From positions 498,501 to 562,500 of the forward strand of contig NZ_FXUY01000002.1 in NCBI RefSeq assembly GCF_900182985.1: 64,000 nt of DNA, given 5' to 3'. A model generated the notes under the pieces. That model searched no databases, was not told the origin of the DNA, and was given only the letters and a program-made list of their open reading frames with translations. Every line of letters begins with the position of its first letter. The first letter of the stretch is position 1. Source of the stretch: Pseudomonas helmanticensis (GTDB lineage: Bacteria > Pseudomonadota > Gammaproteobacteria > Pseudomonadales > Pseudomonadaceae). Positions 19,369 to 31,237 of this stretch are shown piece after piece. Both the position numbers and the translations under genes were made by a program.

Positions 19369-20481
19369 TCAACCACGAGCCAGAACCTTGCGCAGCGCTT
19401 CAAGGAAACGGCTGTTTTCCGCCGGCAGACCGACGGTCACCCGCAGGTGGTTCGGCATGCCGTAATTGGCCACCGGGCGCACGATCACGCCTTCGCGCAG
19501 CAAGCCCTGGAATACCGGAGCCGCAACTTGAGCGAGATCGACGCAGATGAAGTTGCCTTTGGACTCGATCCAGCTCAGACCCAGCTCACGGAAACCGGTT
19601 TGCAACTGCTGCATGCCCGACTCGTTGAGCTGACGGCTTTGCGCCAGATACTCTTCATCTTTCAACGCTGCACAAGCTGCCGCCAGGGCGAGGCTGTTGA
19701 CGTTGAACGGCTGACGAACGCGGTTCAGCACGTCTGCCACCACCGGGGTAGACAGGCCGTAGCCAACGCGCAATGCCGCCAGGCCATAGGCCTTGGAGAA
19801 GGTGCGCGAGACCAGCAGGTTCGGGTAAGCCGCGAGGAAATCCAGACCATCCGGCAGATCGCTGCCTTCGGCGTACTCGATGTACGCCTCGTCCAGCACC
19901 ACCAGCACGTGCTCGGGAACATCCTGCAGGAACTCGTCCAGCGCTTCGGCGCCGAACCAGGTGCCGGTCGGGTTGTTCGGGTTGGCGATAAACACCACGC
20001 GGGTGCTGGCATCGATGGCCGCGAGCATGGCTGGCAGGTCATGCCCCCAATCCTTGGCCGGCACCACTTTGGCTTGCGCGCCAACTGCCTGAGTGGCAAT
20101 CGGATACACCGCAAACGCATGCTCACTGAACACTGCATTCAGACCCGGCGCCAGATAGGCGCGCGCGACCAGCTCAAGAATATCGTTGGAACCGTTGCCC
20201 AGCGTCACCTGGTTCAGGTCAACGCGGCATTGCTCGGCCAGCAGGGATTTCAGCGCAAAACCATTGCCATCCGGATAACGGGTCAGCTCGGCCAGCTCCT
20301 CACGGATCGCCGCCAAGGCTTTCGGACTGGCGCCCAACGGGTTTTCGTTACTGGCCAGTTTGACGATTTTTGCCGGATCCAGATCCAGCTCACGCGCCAG
20401 TTCGTCCACAGGTTTGCCTGGAACGTACGGCGAAAGTTGTTGCACGCCCGGCTGTGCCAGAGCGAGGAAGTTGCCACTCAT
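19369..20481 (-). CDS. hisC: Histidinol-phosphate aminotransferase
   Basis: The 370-residue PLP-dependent class I/II aminotransferase has the PLP lysine in SRTFSKAYGLAALRVGYG near residue 230 and the SNENPLG substrate loop near residue 43. It acts in histidine synthesis and, in this pheA-tyrA setting, may also aminate aromatic keto acids, as reported for HisC-type enzymes in aromatic operons. It lies 13 bases after pheA and abuts tyrA-aroA, so it belongs to the aromatic operon. In Pseudomonas a second hisC normally sits in the his operon, so this is probably the hisC2 copy (inference). Confidence 0.93.
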   Translation of the reverse strand: MSGNFLALAQPGVQQLSPYVPGKPVDELARELDLDPAKIVKLASNENPLGASPKALAAIREELAELTRYPDGNGFALKSLLAEQCRVDLNQVTLGNGSNDILELVARAYLAPGLNAVFSEHAFAVYPIATQAVGAQAKVVPAKDWGHDLPAMLAAIDASTRVVFIANPNNPTGTWFGAEALDEFLQDVPEHVLVVLDEAYIEYAEGSDLPDGLDFLAAYPNLLVSRTFSKAYGLAALRVGYGLSTPVVADVLNRVRQPFNVNSLALAAACAALKDEEYLAQSRQLNESGMQQLQTGFRELGLSWIESKGNFICVDLAQVAAPVFQGLLREGVIVRPVANYGMPNHLRVTVGLPAENSRFLEALRKVLARG

Positions 20482-20494
20482 TTGCTACCGCCCC

Positions 20495-21589
20495 TTAGAG
20501 AACTGCTTTCGGGTAGGAACCCAGCACTTTGAGTGCTACTGCTTCCTGACTGATCTTTTCCAGTACACCTTTGATCAACGGGTCACGGTGGTGGCCGACG
20601 AAGTCGATGAAGAACACGTAGGTCCATTTGCCGCTGCGCGACGGACGGGTTTCGATGCGGGTCAGGTCGATTCCGTTGTCATGGAACGGCACCAGCAGCT
20701 CGTGGAGCGCGCCGGGTTTGTTGCTCATCGACACGATGATCGAGGTCTTGTCGTCGCCGGTCGGCGGCACTTCCTGGTTACCGATCATCAGGAAGCGCGT
20801 CGAGTTGTCCGGACGGTCTTCGATCTTCTCCGCCAGACGCGTCAGGCCATACAGCCCTGCCGCCATGTCACCAGCAATCGCCGCCGAATTCCACTCACCT
20901 TTGACCCTCTTGGCCGCCTCGGCATTGCTCGACACCGCCACGCGTTCGACATTCGGATAATGCGCGTCCAGCCACTTGCGGCACTGGGCCAGCGACTGCG
21001 CATGGGAATAGATGCGGCTGATGCTGTCGGTCTTGGTGTTTTCACCGACCAACAAGTGATGGTGAATGCGCAACTCGACTTCGCCACAGATGACCATGTC
21101 GTGTTCGAGAAAGCTGTCGAGCGTGTGGTTGACCGCGCCTTCGGTGGAATTTTCCACCGGTACCACGCCAAAATTCACCGCACCGGCCGCCACTTCACGG
21201 AACACTTCGTCGATCGCCGCCATCGGCTTGCTGATCACCGCGTGACCGAAGTGTTTCATGGCCGCCGCTTGGGTAAAGGTGCCTTCAGGGCCGAGGTATG
21301 CCACTTTCAGCGGCTGCTCCAGCGCCAGGCACGACGACATGATTTCGCGGAACAACCGCGCCATCTCTTCGTTGCCCAGCGGCCCCTGATTGCGTTCCAT
21401 GACACGCTTGAGCACCTGAGCTTCGCGCTCAGGACGATAGAACACCGGCACTTCGCCTTCGGCCAGCGAGGCCATCTTTACTCGCGCGACTTCCTGGGCG
21501 CAACGCGCACGCTCACTGATCAGCTCCATGACTTTGGTGTCCAGAGCGTCAATGCGAACGCGCAGTGCCTTGAGTTCTTGCTCGGACAT
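20495..21589 (-). CDS. pheA: Bifunctional chorismate mutase / prephenate dehydratase
   Basis: The 364-residue P-protein carries the committed steps to phenylalanine. A chorismate mutase domain fills about residues 1-90 (LKALRVRIDALDTKVMELIS). Prephenate dehydratase follows from about 95 to 275 (AYLGPEGTFTQAAAMKHFG), and a C-terminal ACT domain carries the phenylalanine-feedback motif region (ETRPSRSGKWTYVFFIDF). The start shares one base with the serC stop (TGATG), so translation is coupled. No leader peptide attenuator was seen. Confidence 0.97.
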   Translation of the reverse strand: MSEQELKALRVRIDALDTKVMELISERARCAQEVARVKMASLAEGEVPVFYRPEREAQVLKRVMERNQGPLGNEEMARLFREIMSSCLALEQPLKVAYLGPEGTFTQAAAMKHFGHAVISKPMAAIDEVFREVAAGAVNFGVVPVENSTEGAVNHTLDSFLEHDMVICGEVELRIHHHLLVGENTKTDSISRIYSHAQSLAQCRKWLDAHYPNVERVAVSSNAEAAKRVKGEWNSAAIAGDMAAGLYGLTRLAEKIEDRPDNSTRFLMIGNQEVPPTGDDKTSIIVSMSNKPGALHELLVPFHDNGIDLTRIETRPSRSGKWTYVFFIDFVGHHRDPLIKGVLEKISQEAVALKVLGSYPKAVL

Positions 21590-22674
21590 CAGCCGTGTTC
21601 CTTCTCGAATTCAGCCATGTACGCCACCAGCGCGTTGACCGCGGTGATGTCGACAGCGTTGTAGATGGAGGCGCGCATGCCGCCCACGGAGCGGTGGCCC
21701 TTGAGGTTGAGCAGACCGCGCTCGTCAGCACCGGCAAGGAATGGCTTGTCCAGACGATCGTCAGCCAGACGGAACGGCACGTTCATCCACGAGCGGTCCG
21801 ACTTGTTGATCGGGTTGCTGTAGAGGCCGCTGGCGTCGATGAAGTCATACAGCGTGCGCTGCTTGACGTCGTTGAGCCTGGCGATCGCGTCGACGCCGCC
21901 CTGCTCTTTCAGCCACTGGAACACCAGACCGGACAGGTACCAGGCCAGGGTTGGCGGGGTGTTGTACATCGAGCCGTTATCTGCGGCGACTTTGTAGTCG
22001 AGCATGGTCGGGCACAGCGAACGCGCCTTGCCGAGCAGATCTTCACGGATGATGTTGACGACGATGCCGCTCGGTCCGATGTTTTTCTGCGCGCCGGCGT
22101 AGATCATGCCGAAACGCGAGATGTCGACCGGGCGCGACAGAATGTCCGAAGACATGTCAGCCACCAGCGGCACGTCACCGACTTCCGGGATCCACTGGAA
22201 CTCCAGACCGCCGATGGTTTCGTTCGGTGCGTAGTGAACGTAAGCGGCGTCTTTCGACAGGTTCCACTCGTTCTGGCCCGGGATGGCGAAATAGTCGTAA
22301 GGCTTGGCAGTAGCGGCGACGTTGACGTGGCCGTAGCGCGAGGCTTCTTCGATGGCTTTCTGCGACCAGATACCGGTGTCGATGTAGTCGGCCGAGCCGC
22401 CTTCAGGCAACAGGTTCAGTGGAATCTGCGCGAATTGCTGGCTGGCGCCACCTTGCAGAAACAGCACTTTGTAGTTTGACGGGATATTCAGCAGGTCACG
22501 CAGATCCTGCTCGGCCTGGGTGGCGATGGACACGAACTCATCGCTGCGATGGCTCATTTCCATGACCGACAGGCCCTTGCCGTGCCAATCAAGGAGTTCA
22601 CCCTGGGCGCGCTGCAGGACAGCTTCAGGAAGCGCCGCAGGACCGGCGCAGAAGTTATAGGCTCGCTTGCTCAC
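21589..22674 (-). CDS. serC: Phosphoserine aminotransferase
   Basis: The 361-residue PLP enzyme makes 3-phosphoserine (serine pathway) and the matching pyridoxine precursor. It begins SKRAYNFCAGPAALPEAVL and holds the PLP lysine in MIYAGAQKNIGPSG. The GTG at 22674 gives the family start and length. The frame stays open upstream to 22959, but that part runs through an intergenic repeat and is not coding. It lies between gyrA and pheA on the same strand, the conserved Pseudomonas order. Confidence 0.96.
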   Translation of the reverse strand: MSKRAYNFCAGPAALPEAVLQRAQGELLDWHGKGLSVMEMSHRSDEFVSIATQAEQDLRDLLNIPSNYKVLFLQGGASQQFAQIPLNLLPEGGSADYIDTGIWSQKAIEEASRYGHVNVAATAKPYDYFAIPGQNEWNLSKDAAYVHYAPNETIGGLEFQWIPEVGDVPLVADMSSDILSRPVDISRFGMIYAGAQKNIGPSGIVVNIIREDLLGKARSLCPTMLDYKVAADNGSMYNTPPTLAWYLSGLVFQWLKEQGGVDAIARLNDVKQRTLYDFIDASGLYSNPINKSDRSWMNVPFRLADDRLDKPFLAGADERGLLNLKGHRSVGGMRASIYNAVDITAVNALVAYMAEFEKEHG

Positions 22675-22725
22675 ATCCAATCTCGCTCTGATTTGGGGGT
22701 CACTTAAATCTTTTGGTCTGCGGAT

Positions 22726-22827
22726 GATCGTTCCCACGCTCTGCGTGGGAATGCATCCAATGACGCTCTGCGTCATGGGACGCGAAGCGTCCCGAGCGGC
22801 ATTCCCACGTAGAGCGTGGGAACGATC
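22726..22827. repeat. Intergenic inverted repeat, family C (GATCGTTCCCACGC)
   Basis: This palindromic element of about 100 bases begins GATCGTTCCCACGCTCTGCG and ends with the near reverse complement. An inner pair of arms (GACGCTCTGCGTC; GGGACGCGAAGCGTCCC) lies within. The same element occurs at 56772-56880, with a half copy at 30069-30113. It separates gyrA from serC. Confidence 0.8.
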
Positions 22828-22865
22828 CCGTGCAGTGTTGCAAATTTTCAAACAGGACAAATAAC

Positions 22866-22893
22866 AAGGGGGCGAATTTTCATCCGCCCCCTT
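22866..22893 (-). terminator. Terminator hairpin after gyrA
   Basis: On the minus strand AAGGGGGCG pairs with CGCCCCCTT around a ten-base loop, followed by GTTATTTG. The T-run is broken, so strength is uncertain. Confidence 0.6.
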
Positions 22894-22903
22894 GGTTGCC
22901 CGC

Positions 22904-25678
<2,775 letters not shown>

Positions 25679-26111
25679 GAGAAGCCTGATTCCTTTTTCT
25701 GGTGAAACTTCGTCATATCCATATGGGACCAACGAAGCTCGTCGGGGCCGGCCGAGTGCCATACGCCGACTTACGACAAATCAACACTGGATCGCGGATT
25801 TGCGCAGTAAAGACAGCTTCGTGAAGCTGCCTCGGAAAACGCCGGATGTTATCACAAAGGCCGCCACGCACCTATCCCCCAGATGCGCATGGAGCATAGT
25901 TAGTTGACCGGTGACAGGCTTAACGGGGACGAGAGAGGCTCAGAGCTTCTTTGAGCACAGATTTGTGCTGTGAATTAGCGATGTTTATTGACTTTTAAGG
26001 GTATGCACACATGTAGGAGCTGCCGAAGGCTGCGATCTTTTGACTTTATCTTCTAAAAACAAAATCAAAAGATCGCAGCCTTCGGCAGCTCCTACATTGA
26101 GTACAGCGCCA
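25679..26111. other. Intergenic region upstream of gyrA
   Basis: These 433 bases between mtnA and gyrA hold a family B inverted repeat near mtnA and a small perfect palindrome AGCACA-N4-TGTGCT at 25954-25969. The gyrA promoter must lie here; GTGATAACAT (minus strand, near 25850) is a possible -10, but no good -35 was found. No coding sequence is convincing. Confidence 0.5.
26011..26097. repeat. Intergenic inverted repeat, family B (TGTAGGAGCTGCCGAAGG)
   Basis: Two perfect 33-base arms (ATGTAGGAGCTGCCGAAGGC... and its complement ending ...GCAGCTCCTACAT) flank a 21-base spacer. It lies 14 bases past the mtnA stop and may also act as its terminator. The same unit occurs at 60133-60208, and one arm at 43919-43951. 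Confidence 0.85.
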
Positions 26112-27188
26112 TCAATGCAGGCGTTTGCGGCACATCAGCTGGGCCATTTTCGCGGTATCCGGGCGCTCGACGATGCCTTTCTCGGTAACGATGGCGTCGA
26201 TCAGATCGGCCGGCGTCACGTCAAACACCGGATTGAATGCTTCAACGTCGGCACCAACCCGCTTGCCGCCGACTTCCAGCAACTCGGCGCCATCACGTTC
26301 TTCGATCGGGATGTCGTCACCGCTGGCCAGGTTCATGTCGATGGTCGAACTCGGCGCCACGACCATGAAACGCACGCCATGGTGCATGGCGTTGACCGCC
26401 AGTTGATAAGTGCCGATCTTGTTGGCCACGTCACCGTTGGCGGTGATGCGGTCTGCACCGACGATCACCCAGGTCACACCTTTGGTTTTCATGATGTGTG
26501 CTGCGGCAGAGTCGGCATTCAGCGTTACCGGGATGCCTTCGTTGGCCAGCTCCCACGCAGTCAAGCGCGAGCCCTGCAGCCACGGACGGGTTTCGTCGGC
26601 GTAAACGCGCTCGACCATGCCTTCCAGAAAAGCCGCGCGAATCACCCCCAGCGCGGTGCCGAAACCGCCAGTGGCCAGCGCACCTGTATTGCAGTGGGTC
26701 AGGATTGCCTGGGCATTGCCCTGATGCTTGCGAATCAGGTCGACACCGAGCTGCGCCATGGTCAGGTTGGCTTCGCGGTCGCTTTCATGAATGGCGATGG
26801 CTTCAGCTTCCAGCGCCGCCAGCGGATCGGCATTGTCTTTCAGACGATCGAGGCGATCGTGCATACGGCCAAGCGCCCAGAACAGGTTGACCGCGGTCGG
26901 ACGCGAATCGGCCAACAGCGCGAAATCTTCCTCCAGCGCCGCGTACCAGTCGCCACCTTCAGCGATCCGCGCCCGCGCCGCGAGGACGATGCCGTACGCC
27001 GCACTGATGCCGATAGCCGGTGCGCCGCGCACTACCATCGAGCGAATTGCCTCGGCCACGCCGGCGGCGCTGGTGTAGGCAATCCAGGTTTCCTCGAACG
27101 GCAAAATACGCTGATCCAGCAGGTGCAGCGCGCCATCTCGCCAATCGATGGCCTTCACTTTCTCCGCAGCCAACAGTCGATCGCGCAT
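26112..27188 (-). CDS. mtnA: S-methyl-5-thioribose-1-phosphate isomerase
   Basis: The 358-residue enzyme of the methionine salvage pathway isomerises methylthioribose-1-phosphate to methylthioribulose-1-phosphate. The catalytic Cys lies in [19 protein letters not shown] and the catalytic Asp in [18 protein letters not shown], as in the eIF2B-related MtnA family. The ATG at 27188 ([20 protein letters not shown]) gives the usual length; earlier in-frame starts at 27206 and 27266 are less likely. It is divergent from the MTA/SAH deaminase gene with 108 bases between, so the pair may share a control region. Confidence 0.95.
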   Translation of the reverse strand: MRDRLLAAEKVKAIDWRDGALHLLDQRILPFEETWIAYTSAAGVAEAIRSMVVRGAPAIGISAAYGIVLAARARIAEGGDWYAALEEDFALLADSRPTAVNLFWALGRMHDRLDRLKDNADPLAALEAEAIAIHESDREANLTMAQLGVDLIRKHQGNAQAILTHCNTGALATGGFGTALGVIRAAFLEGMVERVYADETRPWLQGSRLTAWELANEGIPVTLNADSAAAHIMKTKGVTWVIVGADRITANGDVANKIGTYQLAVNAMHHGVRFMVVAPSSTIDMNLASGDDIPIEERDGAELLEVGGKRVGADVEAFNPVFDVTPADLIDAIVTEKGIVERPDTAKMAQLMCRKRLH

Positions 27189-27296
27189 CCCACACCCCGC
27201 ACTCATGAACAAAAGCCGCCGATTATAGCGATCCCCCCGCGAAGACGCTCGGGTATACTTCGCCATCCTTTACAAAAGCACTGGAACCGACCCTCG

Positions 27297-28631
27297 ATGC
27301 CGAAACCTGCCATTGCGCTCGACTTATTATTGCTGCCGACCTGGCTGGTACCCGTCGAACCCGCAGGCGTTGTGCTCAAGGAGCATGGCCTGGGCATCCG
27401 CGACGGTCGCATCGTGTTTATCGGCCCCCGCGCCGAAGCATTGAAGTGTAACGCCACGGAAATCCGTGAACTGCCGGATGTGCTGCTCGCCCCCGGCCTG
27501 ATCAATGCCCACGGCCACGCAGCGATGACGCTGTTCCGTGGCCTGGCCGATGATCTGCCGCTGATGACCTGGCTGGAAAACCACATCTGGCCGGCCGAAG
27601 CCAAATGGGTCGATGAAGATTTTGTCCGCGACGGCACCGATCTGGCGATCGCCGAGCAGATCAAGGGTGGCATCACCTGCTTCTCGGATATGTATTTCTT
27701 CCCGAAAGTCGCCAGCGAACGCGTGCACAACAGCGGCATTCGCGCGCAGATCGCGATTCCGATTCTGGATTTCCCGATCCCGGGCGCCAGCAGCGCCGAT
27801 GAGGCCATTCGTCAGGGCGTCGAGCTGTTTGGTGACCTCAAGCATCACGAGCGGATCAAGATCACGTTCGGTCCTCATGCACCGTACACCGTCGGCGATG
27901 AGAACCTCGAAAAAATCCGTGTGATTGCCGAGGAGCTCGATGCATCGATTCATATGCATGTGCACGAAACCGCGTTCGAAGTTCAGCAGTCATTGGAGAA
28001 GCTCGGCGAACGTCCGCTGGCGCGCCTCGGCCGCCTCGGCTTGCTCGGCCCGCGCTTTCAGGCTGTGCACATGACCCAGATCAGCGATGACGACCTGGCG
28101 TTGCTGGTAGAAAGCAACACCAGCGTGATCCATTGCCCGGAATCCAACCTCAAACTGGCCAGCGGCTTCTGCCCGGTCGAGCGTTTATGGCAGGCCGGGG
28201 TAAACGTTGCGGTCGGCACCGACGGCGCAGCGAGCAACAATGATCTGGATTTGCTCGGCGAAACCCGCACTGCCGCGCTGTTGGCGAAAGCCGTCGCCGG
28301 TTCGGCCACCGCGCTGGACGCCCACCGTGCGCTGCGCATGGCCACCTTGAATGGCGCGCGCGCATTGGGGATCGAGGCACAAGTCGGTTCGCTGGAGATT
28401 GGCAAAGCCGCCGACATCGTCGCTTTCGACCTGTCCGGCCTGGCCCAACAACCGGTGTATGACCCGGTGTCGCAGCTTATATACGCCACCGGCCGCGATT
28501 GCGTGAAACACCTGTGGGTCGCCGGCAAACAACTGCTCGACGACCGCCGCCTGACCCGACTGGACGAAGCACAATTGGGCGCCACCGCCCGGGCCTGGGG
28601 CCAACGCATCAGCGGCCACAAAGAATCGTAA
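27297..28631 (+). CDS. mtaD: 5-methylthioadenosine / S-adenosylhomocysteine deaminase family (TRZ/ATZ hydrolase)
   Basis: The 444-residue amidohydrolase has the [11 protein letters not shown] metal-binding motif near residue 75, [10 protein letters not shown] near 220 and [11 protein letters not shown] with the catalytic Asp near 305. Pseudomonas homologues deaminate methylthioadenosine to methylthioinosine, the entry to the unusual Pseudomonas MTA salvage route. The divergent mtnA next door supports that role here. ATG at 27297 was chosen from homology ([20 protein letters not shown]); the frame is open upstream through the mtnA region but is non-coding there. The substrate is by family knowledge. 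Confidence 0.9.
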   Translation: MPKPAIALDLLLLPTWLVPVEPAGVVLKEHGLGIRDGRIVFIGPRAEALKCNATEIRELPDVLLAPGLINAHGHAAMTLFRGLADDLPLMTWLENHIWPAEAKWVDEDFVRDGTDLAIAEQIKGGITCFSDMYFFPKVASERVHNSGIRAQIAIPILDFPIPGASSADEAIRQGVELFGDLKHHERIKITFGPHAPYTVGDENLEKIRVIAEELDASIHMHVHETAFEVQQSLEKLGERPLARLGRLGLLGPRFQAVHMTQISDDDLALLVESNTSVIHCPESNLKLASGFCPVERLWQAGVNVAVGTDGAASNNDLDLLGETRTAALLAKAVAGSATALDAHRALRMATLNGARALGIEAQVGSLEIGKAADIVAFDLSGLAQQPVYDPVSQLIYATGRDCVKHLWVAGKQLLDDRRLTRLDEAQLGATARAWGQRISGHKES

Positions 28632-28687
28632 AAACCCCGGAATACACTTCGGGGCTACAGCCTTTTTCAAGTTTTAGAGGATTCAAC

Positions 28688-29386
28688 ATGAGTAACGTCG
28701 ACCACGCCGAAATCGCCAAATTCGAAGCCCTGGCCCATCGCTGGTGGGACCGTGAAAGCGAATTCAAACCGCTGCACGACATCAACCCACTGCGGGTCAA
28801 CTGGATCGACGAACGGGTCAATCTGGCTGGCAAAAAAGTCCTCGACGTCGGTTGCGGCGGCGGCATCCTCAGCGAAGCCATGGCGCAACGCGGCGCGACC
28901 GTGATGGGCATCGACATGGGTGAAGCGCCACTGGCAGTGGCGCAACTGCATCAGCTGGAATCCGGCGTCAGCGTCGAATACCGTCAGATCACTGCCGAAG
29001 ATCTCGCCGAAGAAATGCCCGAGCAGTTTGACGTCGTCACTTGCCTCGAAATGCTTGAGCACGTGCCGGACCCATCCTCGGTGATCCGGGCCTGCTTCCG
29101 CATGGTCAAACCGGGCGGCCAGGTGTTCTTCTCGACCATCAACCGCAACCCGAAGGCCTACCTGTTTGCCATCGTCGGCGCCGAATACATCATGAAGCTG
29201 CTACCGCGCGGCACCCACGACTTCAAGAAATTCATCCGCCCGTCCGAGCTCGGCGCCTGGAGCCGCATGGCCGGTCTGACCGTCAAGGACATCATCGGCC
29301 TGACCTACAACCCGCTGACCAAACACTACAAACTGGCCAGCGACGTTGACGTCAACTACATGATCCAGACCCTGCGCGAGGAATAA
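28688..29386 (+). CDS. ubiG: Bifunctional ubiquinone O-methyltransferase
   Basis: The 232-residue class I SAM methyltransferase performs both O-methylations in ubiquinone synthesis. The SAM motif [16 protein letters not shown] is near residue 50, and NHRWWD-like [13 protein letters not shown] near the N-terminus is typical of UbiG. Its ATG at 28688 follows AGAGG. It is followed after four bases by mupP, so the two are probably cotranscribed; the same pair occurs in other pseudomonads. Confidence 0.96.
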   Translation: MSNVDHAEIAKFEALAHRWWDRESEFKPLHDINPLRVNWIDERVNLAGKKVLDVGCGGGILSEAMAQRGATVMGIDMGEAPLAVAQLHQLESGVSVEYRQITAEDLAEEMPEQFDVVTCLEMLEHVPDPSSVIRACFRMVKPGGQVFFSTINRNPKAYLFAIVGAEYIMKLLPRGTHDFKKFIRPSELGAWSRMAGLTVKDIIGLTYNPLTKHYKLASDVDVNYMIQTLREE

Positions 29387-29390
29387 GCCG

Positions 29391-30062
29391 ATGGCCATCA
29401 GAGCAGTTCTTTTCGACATGGACGGCACGCTGCTCGACACCGCGCCGGACTTCATCGCCATCTGCCAGGCGATGCGTGCGGATCGTGGTTTGCCGCCGAT
29501 GAACGACAAGCACATTCGCGACGAGATTTCCGGCGGCGCGAAAGCGATGGTCGCGGTGACGTTTTCGATGGACCCGGAATCGCCGGGCTTCGAGGAGCTG
29601 CGTCTGGAGTTTCTCGAGCGCTATCTGGTCGGTTGCGCGGTGCACAGCAAGCTGTTCGACGGCATGGGCGAACTGCTCGCCGATATCGAGAAGGCCAACC
29701 TGGTCTGGGGCGTGGTCACCAACAAGCCGTTGCGCTTTGCCGAGCCGATCATGCAGCAGCTGGGGCTGGCCGAGCGTTCGGCGCTACTGATCTGCCCGGA
29801 TCACGTGAAGAACAGCAAGCCGGATCCGGAACCGTTGATCCTTGCCTGCAAGATGCTTGATCTGGATCCATCGACGGTTCTGTTTGTAGGCGATGATCTG
29901 CGTGATATCGAATCGGGACGCGATGCCGGTACGAAAACGGCGGCGGTGACGTTTGGCTACATTCATCCGGATGACAACCCTCGGCATTGGGGGGCGGACG
30001 TGGTGGTGGATCATCCGTCGGAGTTGCGCAAGGTGCTCGATAGCGCGCTCTGCAGCTGCTGA
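29391..30062 (+). CDS. mupP: N-acetylmuramic acid 6-phosphate phosphatase (HAD family)
   Basis: The 223-residue HAD hydrolase has motif [10 protein letters not shown], motif III around SKPDPEPL and motif [16 protein letters not shown]. Position right after ubiG and sequence fit Pseudomonas MupP, which dephosphorylates MurNAc-6-P in the cell-wall recycling route that bypasses de novo UDP-MurNAc synthesis and affects fosfomycin tolerance. Similar proteins were once annotated as phosphoglycolate phosphatase, the main alternative. GAGGA lies upstream of the ATG, inside the end of ubiG. Confidence 0.88.
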   Translation: MAIRAVLFDMDGTLLDTAPDFIAICQAMRADRGLPPMNDKHIRDEISGGAKAMVAVTFSMDPESPGFEELRLEFLERYLVGCAVHSKLFDGMGELLADIEKANLVWGVVTNKPLRFAEPIMQQLGLAERSALLICPDHVKNSKPDPEPLILACKMLDLDPSTVLFVGDDLRDIESGRDAGTKTAAVTFGYIHPDDNPRHWGADVVVDHPSELRKVLDSALCSC

Positions 30063-30068
30063 AACCTG

Positions 30069-30113
30069 ACGCAGAGCGTCATTGGCTGCATCCCCACGGA
30101 GCGTGGGAACGAT
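30069..30113. repeat. Half copy of intergenic repeat family C
   Basis: GACGCAGAGCGTC followed by CCCCACGGAGCGTGGGAACGATC matches the right half of the repeats at 22726 and 56772. It fills most of the gap between mupP and the SDR gene. Confidence 0.65.
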
Positions 30114-30134
30114 CTGACTCTTAATGAGGTTTTT

Positions 30135-30875
30135 ATGTTTGATTATTCCGCTCGTCCCGAATTGCTCAAGGATCGGGTCATTCTGGTCACCGGTGCCGGT
30201 CGCGGCATTGGTGCGGCTGCTGCAAAAACCTACGCAGCGCATGGCGCCACCGTTCTGCTGCTGGGCAAGACCGAGGCCAATCTGACTCAGGTCTACGACG
30301 AGATCGAAGCCGCCGGCCACCCGCAACCGGCCGTCATTCCGTTCAATCTGGAAACCGCCCTGCCGCATCAATACGATGAGCTGGCGGCGATGATCGAGAC
30401 CGAGTTCGGCCATCTCGACGGCTTGCTGCACAATGCCTCGATCATTGGCCCGCGCACGCCGATAGAACAGTTGTCCGGGGAAAACTTCATGCGCGTCATG
30501 CAGATCAACGTCAATGCGATGTTCATGCTGACCAGCACCCTGCTGCCGCTGCTGAAACTGTCGCAGGACGCCTCCGTGGTGTTCACCTCCAGCAGCGTCG
30601 GCCGCAAAGGCCGCGCTTACTGGGGCGCTTATGGCGTGTCGAAGTTTGCCACCGAAGGTTTGATGCAAACCCTCGCCGATGAGGTCGACACCGTCGCGCC
30701 GGTGCGCTCCAACAGCATCAACCCCGGCGCAACCCGCACCAGCATGCGCGCGCAGGCCTATCCGGGGGAAAACCCGCTGAACAACCCGACGCCGGAGGAA
30801 ATCATGCCGGTGTACCTGTACTTGATGGGTCCGGACAGTACTGGCATCAATGGCCAGGCGTTCAACGCGCAATAA
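30135..30875 (+). CDS. Short-chain dehydrogenase/reductase, YciK family
   Basis: The 246-residue SDR has TGAGRGIGAAAAKTYA near residue 20, the NNAG-equivalent HNASIIGPRTP, catalytic Ser in VVFTSSSVG and YGVSK near 165. This matches the YciK family of unknown substrate found downstream of mupP in pseudomonads. GAGG lies five bases before the ATG. The gene may be cotranscribed with ubiG-mupP despite a half repeat between. The reaction is not known. Confidence 0.88.
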   Translation: MFDYSARPELLKDRVILVTGAGRGIGAAAAKTYAAHGATVLLLGKTEANLTQVYDEIEAAGHPQPAVIPFNLETALPHQYDELAAMIETEFGHLDGLLHNASIIGPRTPIEQLSGENFMRVMQINVNAMFMLTSTLLPLLKLSQDASVVFTSSSVGRKGRAYWGAYGVSKFATEGLMQTLADEVDTVAPVRSNSINPGATRTSMRAQAYPGENPLNNPTPEEIMPVYLYLMGPDSTGINGQAFNAQ

Positions 30876-31237
30876 CTGCCATACGTCGCTTTTGTTGCCG
30901 CGGCAGATTCCTGTCGCGGCATGCATTTGCCGCTGTCGACCGTCATAATTCAGTCAATATTCCAGCGCCTCTATCCCCATTCGATCGCCAACCCATTGAT
31001 TTCTAAAGGTTTAAATAAATACGAACCGAATGGCACGACTTTCGCTCTAAATATCCTCAAAGCATGCCGTGTGAAGGCAGTGGGGCAAGGCCTGATTCGA
31101 TAGCTTACTAATCGTCTTCAGGCAGACTAAACTTACGCCAAACGTCCTACGGGACTGATGGATCAGTATGACGCGCAGCCCATAGCCGCTCTCACCCAGC
31201 CTGTAAGACAGACTTACTGCTTAGGGGCTCACGCCAT
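30876..31237. other. Intergenic region upstream of the diguanylate cyclase
   Basis: This 362-base region holds a hairpin-like GCCGCGGCA...TGTCGCGGC just after the SDR stop, an A/T-rich stretch (30990-31025) and a sigma-54 promoter match at 31031-31046. About 180 bases separate the expected start point from the next ATG, long enough to hold leader control or a small RNA, but I cannot define one. Confidence 0.45.
31031..31046 (+). promoter_or_regulatory. Candidate sigma-54 (RpoN) promoter
   Basis: TGGCACGACTTTCGCT fits the TGGCACG-N4-TTGCW consensus with GG and GC at the right spacing; only one core position differs (C for T). It points toward the diguanylate cyclase gene. Confidence 0.6.

Noticed and set aside
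26040-27296. Upstream extension of the MTA/SAH deaminase frame
   Set aside because: It is antisense to mtnA and covers a family B repeat arm; the family start is at 27297.
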